Source: Paenibacillus pabuli
GTDB taxonomy: Bacteria; Bacillota; Bacilli; Paenibacillales; Paenibacillaceae
Length of the DNA: 64,000 nt
Direction: 5' to 3'
Assembly: GCF_023101145.1 (NCBI RefSeq)
Contig: NZ_CP073714.1
Location: 7,068,001-7,132,000, forward strand
The position numbers and the translations under genes were made by a program. Under the pieces are notes generated by a model. The model worked only from the letters and a program-made list of their open reading frames with translations. It made no database searches and had not been told where the DNA came from. Of the stretch, positions 44,533 to 52,846 are shown one piece after another. How positions within the stretch are numbered: the first letter of the stretch is position 1; each line of letters begins with the position of its first letter.

Positions 44533-44740
44533 CCTTCCCCCTGGTTGTCCCATTGATGTTCATCCCGTCCGTCTGCCTGTGGCTGACGTTACCTCTATTA
44601 TGTCCCATAACCCTTGGCCACGTAAACCTTCCACCCACAAAGAAAGCAGAAAACACGCCTTATTCTGCGGATATTTTACAGTTCCTCCATTCCATCTCAG
44701 CATTTGCCCAGAGCAACCTTCACTCCAATATGAAAATGGT

Positions 44741-44783
44741 AAAAAAATAAGGACAGTAGGCTCGACTTCCCCACTGTCCTTGT
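44741..44783 (-). terminator. Terminator of the MMPL gene
   Basis: On the minus strand AAGGACAGT pairs with ACTGTCCTT and is followed by ATTTTTTT. Confidence 0.8.
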
Positions 44784-44800
44784 TTGAATCCATCCATTGA

Positions 44801-47032
44801 TTACATGGATTGATTTTGATTGTCTTTGGCTTTCTCTGCAACAGGCATATACTTGCCTGGCCAGAAAGCCCATTTGCCCAGCAGCGTTGTAATGGCTGGC
44901 ACCATGAACGGTCGAACAAGGAACGTATCAAGCAGGACGCCCGCAGCCGTGATGATACCGAACTGCACCAGCACCTGAATCGGCAGGGTTGCCAGTACGG
45001 CAAACGTACCTGCAAGAATCAGACCTGCGGAAGTTATAACAGATCCGGTTTCACCCACACCTTCCTTGATCGCTTGGCGAAGTGGCATCGTTTTGCGTTT
45101 TTGCCAGATGCTTGAGATCATGAAGATGTTGTAGTCCTCACCCAGCGCCACGAGGAATACGAAGGAATACAGCGGAATCGCTCCCTGAATGGCGTCCGCG
45201 CCCAGTCCATAGTGAATAATAAGCCAGCCCAGTCCCAGTGCGGAGAAGTAGGACAGGACTACTGTGGCAATCAAATACGCCGTCGCTACAACAGAACGCA
45301 GGTATAACAGCAGCAGCAACGTGATCATTCCGATCACCACCGGTATAATGATGCTTGCATCCCGCTCTCCGGTGACTTCGATATCATACTGCTCAGCCGT
45401 CTGACCGTCGATCCAGACATGGCTGTCCACACCTGTAATCCCGGCGTCTGTTAACGCCTGTTCGGCCGCTGCCCGCAGATCCGGGATATGCTGCATCGCC
45501 TCCATGGAGTATGGATTGAGATTGAACTCTACATCATAGGCGGTAATGTTTGCATTCTCGGCGCCCTGCTGGGCATCCCCCACCTTGCTAACGTAATCCA
45601 GTGATTCCAGACGCTGTTTCAGATCCGTTTCTTTGCCCTCGGTATCGATAATTACTTTGGCTGGAGCCAATTCACCTTCCGAGAATTGTTCGCCAATGAC
45701 CTTGAAACCTTCGCGAGAAGACACATTCTCCGGGAACGAAGATAACAGGTCATACGTGAATTTGATTTGACTTGAGAAAGAAGCCAGTCCACCCAGCAGC
45801 ACCAGCGTAATCGCCAGAACTGTCCAAGGTTTGGTTACTACTATACGGCCAATCCAGCTTTCCTTGATTTTACGCGGCGCAGGCGCCGGTTTGCCTTTTT
45901 TCTTCGCCCGTTCCACGTCCATATCATGCGTACGCGGTACAAACGGGTAGAATGAGCCCCGACCGAAGATCGCCAGCAAAGCCGGAACCAGCGTCAGGCT
46001 CGCAATAAACATGATGAAGATGGATAAACTGAATGGTACGGCAAAACGGTGATAGGCACCATATTCTGCGAACAGCAGCACAAGTAATGCCGCAACGACT
46101 GTAAATCCACTCATGGCAATCGCACCGGACGATCCGGTAATCGCTTGGAAGAGTGCTTTCTTTTTATCCGGCTCATGATAGAGAATCTGACGGAATCTGG
46201 AGATCATGAACAGGCAGTAGTCCGTTCCTGCACCAAACAATAATACCGTCATAATCGAGATGGACTGCGCATCCACTGTAATCCAACCCTGATCCGCCAT
46301 AAATCCGAGAATCGGGCTGGTGACCATATAAGCGAACCCAACTGCAATAATCGGGATTATCGCCAGTACAGGTGAACGGTAGATTAACAGCAGCAGTACA
46401 AGTACCAGCACAACGGTTGCAATCAGCAAGGATACATCCGCAGATGAGAACAGCCCACTTGCATCAATCGATATGCCAACCGGACCTGTGACCCTCGCAC
46501 TTAGTGCGCTGGCATCATCAATGGCAACGTCAAACGGGTTGGAACCGAAGATGTCTTTCGTTTTCTGCTCCAGCGCTTCAATGCCTTCCTTCAGCTGTTC
46601 CGAATCTGCTTCCTGATTGAAAAAGAGCGGCATAACCAAGGTGCTTCCATCTTCCGAAAGCTGACCTTTCAGAGCCTGTGGCGGCAACTGATATAGGGGT
46701 ACCACGGATTGCTGCTGCTCCACCGGATCTTGATCCAGTCGCTCGGTTAGGGCTTGAATGTTCTCAATCTGTTCATCCGTTAGCCCGCCGGCTTGACGCC
46801 AGACGATGAGAGCAGGAAGTCCCTCTCCACCGGGAAATTCTTTCTGGGCAACCGCAGCCGCCTGCACCGATGGCTTGGAGTCACTCAGATCCTGCGCGTT
46901 ATTCGTTTCACGGTCACCAACAGCAGGCCACACCATACCAAGAACAACCGCGATGATGATCCATACCAACAGTGTAATCCATTTGCTTCGTTTGCCGGCA
47001 ACCCAGCGGCCGTAGCCCGAACCTTCTTGCAT
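44801..47032 (-). CDS. MMPL/RND-type membrane transporter (YdfJ-like)
   Basis: This is a 743-residue proton-driven exporter with twelve helices in two repeats, each with a large extracytoplasmic domain after the first helix. Typical features are the helix SIMTVLLFGAGTDYCLFMISRF in repeat one (split: SIMTVLLFGAGTDY, CLFMISRF) and FLVALGEDYNIFMISSIW in repeat two, with the proton-relay Asp residues. Relatives export lipids, surfactants or hydrophobic drugs. It is divergent from a TetR gene that probably represses it. Confidence 0.9.
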   Translation of the reverse strand: MQEGSGYGRWVAGKRSKWITLLVWIIIAVVLGMVWPAVGDRETNNAQDLSDSKPSVQAAAVAQKEFPGGEGLPALIVWRQAGGLTDEQIENIQALTERLDQDPVEQQQSVVPLYQLPPQALKGQLSEDGSTLVMPLFFNQEADSEQLKEGIEALEQKTKDIFGSNPFDVAIDDASALSARVTGPVGISIDASGLFSSADVSLLIATVVLVLVLLLLIYRSPVLAIIPIIAVGFAYMVTSPILGFMADQGWITVDAQSISIMTVLLFGAGTDYCLFMISRFRQILYHEPDKKKALFQAITGSSGAIAMSGFTVVAALLVLLFAEYGAYHRFAVPFSLSIFIMFIASLTLVPALLAIFGRGSFYPFVPRTHDMDVERAKKKGKPAPAPRKIKESWIGRIVVTKPWTVLAITLVLLGGLASFSSQIKFTYDLLSSFPENVSSREGFKVIGEQFSEGELAPAKVIIDTEGKETDLKQRLESLDYVSKVGDAQQGAENANITAYDVEFNLNPYSMEAMQHIPDLRAAAEQALTDAGITGVDSHVWIDGQTAEQYDIEVTGERDASIIIPVVIGMITLLLLLYLRSVVATAYLIATVVLSYFSALGLGWLIIHYGLGADAIQGAIPLYSFVFLVALGEDYNIFMISSIWQKRKTMPLRQAIKEGVGETGSVITSAGLILAGTFAVLATLPIQVLVQFGIITAAGVLLDTFLVRPFMVPAITTLLGKWAFWPGKYMPVAEKAKDNQNQSM

Positions 47033-47109
47033 TGTCTCTTCATCTCCCTATTTTGGTTCTATGAAGCCGTTTTTATGTGATAAATATAGAAATGAACCAC
47101 GGGTCATAG

Positions 47110-47128
47110 TATAATTGACTTAATTATA
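47110..47128. promoter_or_regulatory. Candidate TetR operator between MMPL and TetR genes
   Basis: TATAATT and AATTATA flank GACTT, a perfect inverted repeat near the middle of the 180-bp divergent intergenic region. Its AT-richness lowers certainty. Confidence 0.4.
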
Positions 47129-47212
47129 TATACCGGAAGGTTAATATTGCAAATACTAATTTTGTGAACACTTTTGTACAGCCAACATGAATAAGTAAAG
47201 AGGTATGCAACC

Positions 47213-47836
47213 ATGAGCAAAAAAACGAACCCTCCCCGTTCGCCGGGCAGGCCCAAAGCTGGTGCTGATCAGGCATCAGCCCAGTCGAAAATACTGATGA
47301 CCGCCTCGCGGCTATTTATGGAATACGGATATGAGCCCGTCTCTCTCCAGCAAATCGCCTCGCTATGTGGTGTGACCAAAGCATCAATCTATTATCATTT
47401 TTCCAGCAAACCGCAGCTATTCACCGTCGCCATTACCAGCATGATGGCCATGGGCATGCAGCAGACAGCACTCCGTATGGATGCACCCGGTACATTGCAA
47501 GAGCGGCTGGAGAACGTTGCAGAAGGACGCATGCAAAAATCCCACGTTGATACAGAGACCATGATGCGTGAAGCAAATACCTATCTGAATGAAGATCAGC
47601 TGGCCCAGATCCGGGAAGCCGAACTCCGCATCTATGAAGTCCTCGCCGCCCACTTCAAGCGGGAGATGGACAGCGGTTATTTGCGATCTGCCAATCCGAT
47701 GCTGCTTGCCCACGCATTTACATCCTTGCTGATGCTGGCCAACCGTGAAGGCGTGCGCGACATGCATGCAACGATTGCCGAGCTGGCACGTGAGCTGGTC
47801 GCTTTATTTTTGGATGGAGCCGCTCACAAAGCGTAA
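47213..47836 (+). CDS. TetR-family repressor
   Basis: This is a 207-residue regulator. A basic, proline-rich N-terminal tail (KTNPPRSPGRPKAG) precedes the HTH (LQQIASLCGVTKASIYYHFS), then an all-helical ligand domain. AGAGG precedes the ATG. It is divergent from the MMPL exporter, the standard efflux-repressor pair. Its stop overlaps the convergent MocR gene by 13 bases. Confidence 0.88.
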   Translation: MSKKTNPPRSPGRPKAGADQASAQSKILMTASRLFMEYGYEPVSLQQIASLCGVTKASIYYHFSSKPQLFTVAITSMMAMGMQQTALRMDAPGTLQERLENVAEGRMQKSHVDTETMMREANTYLNEDQLAQIREAELRIYEVLAAHFKREMDSGYLRSANPMLLAHAFTSLLMLANREGVRDMHATIAELARELVALFLDGAAHKA

Positions 47837-49305
47837 AGATCTCTCCATGCTTTTGCCAATGCGGCAATACCCGGACCAATGCGTTCCGCTTCAATACCAG
47901 CAAACCCTATAATGAATTCCCTTTTGTCATCTGCTGGTTTACTCCCATCCGTCCACAAGTATTCTGTTGAACTAATCTGTATACCATCGCTTAACGCCGC
48001 AGCCACCAGCTCCGCGGCTGTTTGTGTTGAACCAATTCTGAGCACCAGATGGAATCCTGCATTCTGACCAATGATCTCAACCTTTTCTCCGAAATACTGC
48101 CGAATGGCCTGAACGATCAAGTCATGTTTGCGTTTATAAACGTTACGCATTTTACGGATGTGTTTACCCAATTCTCCCTCGCGCATAAACATTTCCAAAG
48201 TGCGCTGATGAAGACGTGAAGCTGACTGTTCAAACAGGATCATCTTGTACATTTTCCGAAAGTGTACCATCAGCTCCTTGGGAAGTACCATATAGTGAAT
48301 ACATAATGCCGGAGCAAGAACTTGCGAAAATCCGCCCATATAAATCACCCTGCTGCCCTCTCGCAAACCCTGCATGGAAGGAATAGGCCGTCCATGATAC
48401 CGAAATTCGCCGTCATAATCATCCTCTATGATGTATGCCCCTGTTCGCTCCGCCCAATCCAGCAAAGCCAATCTCCTGGCAATAGGCATGGTCATGCCCA
48501 GAGGAAATTGGTGCGAAGGTGAAACACTTACTATTTTAGCTCCCACACGATCCAGTTCTGATATATCTAACCCTTCATTGTCTAGGGGGATTGGAACCAC
48601 CTGATAACCATAATTTCGAAATGTACCTGGAAGCAGTCGATAGCCAGGATTCTCTACCCCGATGGATTGCAGTCCATCGATGTGAAGCAACGTTTGAACA
48701 AGTAAAGACATTAACAAGTGCTGCTCTGCACCCACAACAACCTGCTCCGGAGAGCAGGTTACTCCCCTGAACTGTCCAAGATAATTGGCAATTTCACATC
48801 GGAGGCCCCACTCGCCCTGCGGATCACCGTAGAACAATAATTCCTCTGCCTCTTCGCGCCAGATGCGATTCGCATACTGGTGCCACTTGCCAAACGGGAA
48901 CAGGCTAAAGTCATTGCGTGACATGTGAAAATCAAATTCGACCACTCTAGTTGTACGAATGGCATTCCGCTCAATTTTTCGTTCATGATGGTGGTCTTCA
49001 TGAATTTGCATATCCTTTTGCTCGGTTCCCACTGGAATTTGAATTTCACTATAACGATCTGTTATGGGGCGTACCCGATATCCTCTTCGCGGCTGACTGT
49101 ATACATAACCTTCGGCGATTAATTGTTGGTAGGCCCATTCTACGGGAGTTGTACTTATGCCCAGCATCTCCGCCAACTTGCGGACAGAAGGCAATTTGCT
49201 ATGCTCCACCAGTTCCCTCTGAATAATTTCCTTTTTGATGTGATCCGAGAGCTGTACATAGATTGGGATGCTGTCGTTTCCATCCAGTTTCGGCAATTGA
49301 TTCAT
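47824..49305 (-). CDS. MocR/PdxR-type regulator (GntR HTH plus aminotransferase domain)
   Basis: This is a 493-residue regulator. Residues ~10-75 are a GntR-type winged helix (IPIYVQLSDHIKKEIIQ; VRKLAEMLGISTTPVEWAYQ). Residues ~120-490 are a class I aminotransferase fold. In the usual PLP position the sequence reads YMGGFSQVLAPALCIHYMVL, where the Schiff-base lysine would be expected as S-K; here it is S-Q. That suggests loss of PLP covalent binding. ATG at 49305 follows GAGGTG. It is divergent from the GNAT gene, a probable target. Confidence 0.85.
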   Translation of the reverse strand: MNQLPKLDGNDSIPIYVQLSDHIKKEIIQRELVEHSKLPSVRKLAEMLGISTTPVEWAYQQLIAEGYVYSQPRRGYRVRPITDRYSEIQIPVGTEQKDMQIHEDHHHERKIERNAIRTTRVVEFDFHMSRNDFSLFPFGKWHQYANRIWREEAEELLFYGDPQGEWGLRCEIANYLGQFRGVTCSPEQVVVGAEQHLLMSLLVQTLLHIDGLQSIGVENPGYRLLPGTFRNYGYQVVPIPLDNEGLDISELDRVGAKIVSVSPSHQFPLGMTMPIARRLALLDWAERTGAYIIEDDYDGEFRYHGRPIPSMQGLREGSRVIYMGGFSQVLAPALCIHYMVLPKELMVHFRKMYKMILFEQSASRLHQRTLEMFMREGELGKHIRKMRNVYKRKHDLIVQAIRQYFGEKVEIIGQNAGFHLVLRIGSTQTAAELVAAALSDGIQISSTEYLWTDGSKPADDKREFIIGFAGIEAERIGPGIAALAKAWRDLYAL

Positions 49306-49416
49306 GATTTGCACCTCATCTGTCCTGTTGAATTTATCCAAACTGTCTATTTGGAAGTATACAGTATTCAGCTATACTCATGACATGACGACTTGAACCC
49401 ATAGGAGGAATAACCC

Positions 49417-50016
49417 ATGTCTCAACCAACACCATCTCCACGCATTCCACGCCTGTTGGAAACGAAGCGCATCTATCTGCGTCCATTTGAATCGACTGAC
49501 GTTGATGCCTATTTCCCCGGATTGTTTGACGCGGAGCTGCGCAGACTCACTGGGACACAAAACAGCTTCACCCGTACCCAAGTGGAAAGCTATATCGAAA
49601 ACGCGGCCCAGGATGACTCTCGCTTGATGCTGCTGATTGCCTTGCAGGAGGATGACGAAGTCATCGGAGAAATTGCCCTGATGGACATGCATACCAAAAA
49701 TCGAAGTGCGCACATCAGGATCGCCATTGATCATACTGAGCACCAAGGAAAAGGTTATGGCAGCGAGGCATTGCTGCTTATGCTGGACTACGGCTTCGGC
49801 ATCTGCAATCTGCACCGAATCGAGCTTGAAGTGTATGCCTTTAATAAGCGTGCGATTCGTACATATGAGAAGCTCGGATTTCAGCGCGAAGGTGTACGGC
49901 GAGATGCCTTGTACTACAATCATCAGTACCACAATGCCATTCAAATGAGCATGCTGGAAAATGAATTCCGAGAGCGGCATGTTAGCAATGCTAGCAATCA
50001 ATCCGTAGGGAGCTAA
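49417..50016 (+). CDS. GNAT-family N-acetyltransferase
   Basis: This 199-residue acetyltransferase is of the RimJ/RimL-like type. The acetyl-CoA loop is EHQGKGYGSEALLLMLDYGF, and later NLHRIELEVYAFNKRAIRTYEKLGF is the usual C-terminal block (in parts: NLHRIELEVYAFN and RAIRTYEKLGF). AGGAGG precedes the ATG. It is divergent from the MocR-type regulator. The acceptor could be a protein N-terminus or small amine. Confidence 0.88.
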   Translation: MSQPTPSPRIPRLLETKRIYLRPFESTDVDAYFPGLFDAELRRLTGTQNSFTRTQVESYIENAAQDDSRLMLLIALQEDDEVIGEIALMDMHTKNRSAHIRIAIDHTEHQGKGYGSEALLLMLDYGFGICNLHRIELEVYAFNKRAIRTYEKLGFQREGVRRDALYYNHQYHNAIQMSMLENEFRERHVSNASNQSVGS

Positions 50017-50040
50017 CGATTCGTCCATTTTTACTCGTTC

Positions 50041-50072
50041 AAAAAAAACCGCGGATCAATAATTATCCGTGG
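50041..50072 (-). terminator. Terminator downstream of the serpin gene
   Basis: On the minus strand CCACGGAT pairs with ATCCGCGG (one G-T pair) and is followed by eight T residues. Confidence 0.75.
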
Positions 50073-50088
50073 TCAGCAAAGTCATGTG

Positions 50089-50121
50089 ACCCGCCAGCAT
50101 CAACTGCTAAGCGGGTGTTTT
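50089..50121 (+). terminator. Terminator downstream of the GNAT gene
   Basis: ACCCGC and GCGGGT flank a 16-base loop and are followed by GTTTT. Confidence 0.5.
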
Positions 50122-50196
50122 CATATACAATTCGACATCCGTATCGTCTGCCTCCGGCACATTCATCTCATAAACTAACGTTTTGGAAGGAATATT
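50107..50196 (-). pseudogene. Possible gene fragment, 29 codons
   Basis: The minus-strand frame reads KTLVYEMNVPEADDTDVELY then MKTPA and a stop, just downstream of the serpin gene. It looks protein-like and recalls the C-terminus of GyrI/effector-binding domains, but is too short to be sure. Two terminator hairpins overlap its 3' side. Confidence 0.2.
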
Positions 50197-50205
50197 TTAC
50201 TGCAC

Positions 50206-51507
50206 TTAATTGTCCTCAAGCGGTTCGGGGTGATAAATAGATCCAGTAAATACCCATGCATCTGTAGCCTTATCTACTACAGCGACCATGAATGGCCGAT
50301 TGACCTCCATCTTGACCCGGTCTGTGGGTGGTGCACTTCCGGCCGCCATTCCCACCATTGTTGCAGCAGCAGCTACGGTACCTTGCTCGCTCACCTCCAT
50401 CACCGCACGATGCAGCACCTGACCAATGTATACTTGCAAGTTCGGGCCGGGAGAAATCATCCCCGTAAAATTGGCGGCATACGGGTCAAAGGCCATTTCC
50501 ATCCCCATCTGCTGCAACGTTTCTTTCAGGTTCATGCCATACTCCGCACGAAAACGCGGCAAGGACAGCTCAACGAGGCTAAATTCGGAGTCACGGTCAA
50601 GCCGTTTTGGGTCATCCAGCAGCTGCTGCTGAACCTCATCAAGCGTACGTCCCTCTCGCGGCAAAACGACGAGCAGATGCATCTGTCCTTCTCCGTAAGG
50701 AAGCCTAACCGCTTGCCAGTCCTCATTCTCCGAGTATTGGAACTGCTTCGTCTGATGCATCATCCGCACAGGTATAGCTTTTCCATTTGCTGGCTTAAAC
50801 TCGTCGTCCGTCGTGTATTTCGGGTCAAATTCATCCATCCAGTTACCATTGAATGCAATCGCGTTCACCAGAATCATCAGCGCTTCCCTGTTGGGCGGCT
50901 CCTGCATCAAGCTTGGAATCATGCCTTCGGTGTGCTGTTTCACCCATTGATTGATCTCTTCCTTTGCTTGTGCTGGTTGTCCATTGAGTGTCCTGATCTC
51001 GGCTTCATAAGTCTGCTGTACGGTTGTTTGGTAGCTTTCCTCTACCGGAATTCCTTGCTTCATCCACATGGAGTTCGCTATACCGATCTCAATGCCTTTT
51101 CCCGGATGGGTCAACAACTGCTGTAAAGCTGCTTGAGAAGCATTCACTCGCTCCATATCTAGTCCTGACCAGCCCATCACCTCTGCCATCTCTCGCCTGG
51201 TCTCACCTACGCTACCGTTATAAGCCATGCCCATCGCTGCCGCAATGCTGTAAGGAGAGATCAGCAGATTACTGCCGTCATCCTGATCCTTTTCGCCTGT
51301 CTGTTGAAGGATGTGCAGCCCCATCATGTTCATCGCTTGGACCCTTTCGGGTTCAATCTCTTTCAATGCGGCATTTCTCTCTGCCTCGGATAGCTCCTGA
51401 TTCGAATCGGATGGCATCTTGTTCGGATCCCCCTTTGCTGAACAGCTCGTAATGATCAGACCACTTATACAGCATAATAACAGTAATACTCCTAACCGTG
51501 CATGCAT
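50206..51507 (-). CDS. Serpin (serine protease inhibitor) lipoprotein
   Basis: This is a 433-residue exported serpin. The signal peptide ends LIITSCSAKG, a lipobox, so it is attached to the outer face of the membrane. The serpin core is complete: NLLISPYSIAAAMGMAYNGS, ILVNAIAFNGNW, and the late VNRPFMVAVVDKATDAWVFTG. The reactive loop hinge is EVSEQGTVAAAATMVGMAA, with small residues at P12-P9 as required for strand insertion, so it should be inhibitory. Counting from the hinge glutamate places P1 around Gly/Ala/Met, suggesting subtilisin- or elastase-like target proteases. Bacterial serpins are uncommon. It is monocistronic. Confidence 0.93.
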   Translation of the reverse strand: MHARLGVLLLLCCISGLIITSCSAKGDPNKMPSDSNQELSEAERNAALKEIEPERVQAMNMMGLHILQQTGEKDQDDGSNLLISPYSIAAAMGMAYNGSVGETRREMAEVMGWSGLDMERVNASQAALQQLLTHPGKGIEIGIANSMWMKQGIPVEESYQTTVQQTYEAEIRTLNGQPAQAKEEINQWVKQHTEGMIPSLMQEPPNREALMILVNAIAFNGNWMDEFDPKYTTDDEFKPANGKAIPVRMMHQTKQFQYSENEDWQAVRLPYGEGQMHLLVVLPREGRTLDEVQQQLLDDPKRLDRDSEFSLVELSLPRFRAEYGMNLKETLQQMGMEMAFDPYAANFTGMISPGPNLQVYIGQVLHRAVMEVSEQGTVAAAATMVGMAAGSAPPTDRVKMEVNRPFMVAVVDKATDAWVFTGSIYHPEPLEDN

Positions 51508-51706
51508 CGTAATCCCCCCTCATCCGTAATACACAGATACCCGTCATAGAAATTAACTGATTTCCTTTTTTTACTAGACGTACGATTGAGGAAAAAGGTT
51601 ACTTTACACTCATATGCCAAGGTCACCAATTTCTACTGTAGAAAATACCATTCAAAACGAGTCAAAACGGTTAAATCTATACCATATACGAATGGAGGGT
51701 TTCCCT

Positions 51707-52309
51707 ATGATTCCAGCAACGTTGGAACAATTAGAGCAAGTTCGCAAGGAATGCCGCACCATGGTCAAAAAGAGAGCCACCGCTTCGGCTGGTACAACAC
51801 TCGTTCCTCTTCCAGGTACAGATGTCCTTGCTGATGTGGGAATGCTCATGCAGCTACTGCCTGCCATTAACAATAAATTCGGATTATCGCAAAAGCAGCT
51901 TGATGGTATGGACCCTGAAACCAAATCCATGATCTACGGATTCGTCATGTCCATTGGAAGTAAAGTCATCGGACGTATGGTAACCAAAGAGCTGGTGGTA
52001 CAGGTGCTGAAAAGAGTCGGAGTACGTGTAGCTACCAAATCGGTCGCTAAATTTGTCCCTTTTGCAGGTCAGGGACTGGCTGCTGCGCTCAGCTTCACAG
52101 CCATGCGGTATGTCGGCAACAAACATGTCGAGGACTGTTATGAGGTCGTGAAACGTATGATTGAGCAGCGTGAATTGATACCGGGTGAGCCGGCACCTTC
52201 TGCGCTTGAAGAGACTAACGAAGACGGGAAAGTGGAAATAAAGACGTCATCTAGTAGCGACACAGATGCATCTGCGAAAGAGTCAGAGGAGCAAAAGGAA
52301 AATAAATAA
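51707..52309 (+). CDS. DUF697-like helical membrane-associated protein
   Basis: This is a 200-residue protein. After an N-terminal helix (MIPATLEQLEQVRKECRTM) and VPLPGTDVLADVGMLMQLLP, amphipathic helices rich in Gly/Val/Ala follow (VGVRVATKSVAKFVPFAGQG). These resemble the C-terminal domain of YcjF/DUF697 proteins. The last ~45 residues are a polar, acidic Ser/Glu-rich tail. GGAGGG precedes the ATG at 51707; a longer in-frame start lacks a ribosome site. Function is unknown. Confidence 0.7.
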   Translation: MIPATLEQLEQVRKECRTMVKKRATASAGTTLVPLPGTDVLADVGMLMQLLPAINNKFGLSQKQLDGMDPETKSMIYGFVMSIGSKVIGRMVTKELVVQVLKRVGVRVATKSVAKFVPFAGQGLAAALSFTAMRYVGNKHVEDCYEVVKRMIEQRELIPGEPAPSALEETNEDGKVEIKTSSSSDTDASAKESEEQKENK

Positions 52310-52366
52310 ATGATTCGTTATATTCCCGATTTAGATTGATAACAAGATGAAGAACCTATACAACGA

Positions 52367-52415
52367 AAACGGGACGAAGCAGAGGTTTACACCGCTTCGT
52401 CCCGTTTCGTCTGTT
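52367..52415 (+). terminator. Terminator of the DUF697-like gene
   Basis: AAACGGGACGAAGC and GCTTCGTCCCGTTT form a 14-bp perfect stem around a 13-base loop; the tail is CGTCTGTT. Confidence 0.75.
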
Positions 52416-52494
52416 ACAGCTTTTTAATGATGCGTCGCACTTCTTTTCACCAAGAAACAGGGTGTCATAATAACGATTATCTGTGGATGAAAGT

Positions 52495-52690
52495 TTAACG
52501 AATCCAGCACGCTCTATTTGCTCCAATTCCACCATTCCTGTGGTGTAACGAACCTCAGACGCTTTATTTCCTCATTCTGTGCTCCCTTTCACCGCTTTTT
52601 ACTACTCTTCTGTAAAATAGCGTGTCTCCAGTTCGTTAGCCTGGGCATTCCACGCTATTCCGCAATATAAGGTGTCCTCGATTCGTTAGC
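52495..52690. repeat. Mirror-symmetric TAACGAA/TTCGTTA repeat array, locus 2
   Basis: TAACGAAT at 52496 and TAACGAAC at 52546 face TTCGTTAG at 52632 and 52682. ACGCTCTATTT and ACGCTTTATTT follow the first pair, and AAATAGCGT precedes the third. No gene is visible here. Confidence 0.65.
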
Positions 52691-52736
52691 GTTGGAAGAC
52701 AAGACACCATATCTTGCATCATTACATTGCATCGCA

Positions 52737-52827
52737 TGATACACTGCTTCTTGCCCTGCATCACACTGCATCACACTATTCACGAGGAATAGCCGGGTCC
52801 CTCCCGAAGGGTGCCCGGCTATTTTTT
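52737..52827 (+). ncRNA. Candidate small RNA ending in an orphan terminator
   Basis: AATAGCCGGGTCCCTCCC and its near-complement form a strong stem at 52788-52821, followed by six T residues on the plus strand. The nearest plus-strand gene already ends at its own terminator at 52367-52415. TTGCAT at 52714-52719 and TGATAC at 52737-52742 are 17 bases apart and could be a weak promoter. The putative transcript contains the tandem CTGCATCACA repeat. Speculative. Confidence 0.3.
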
Positions 52828-52846
52828 AAAGTAAATCTGCCAATAA

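Noticed and set aside
43552..44556. Long open frame antisense to the second nucleoside hydrolase
   Set aside because: It mirrors the real gene almost exactly and reads as Cys/Arg/His-rich nonsense.
52713..52779. Short TGCATCA-rich tract as a CRISPR-like array
   Set aside because: Units are only about 10 bp and irregular, without spacers or cas genes.
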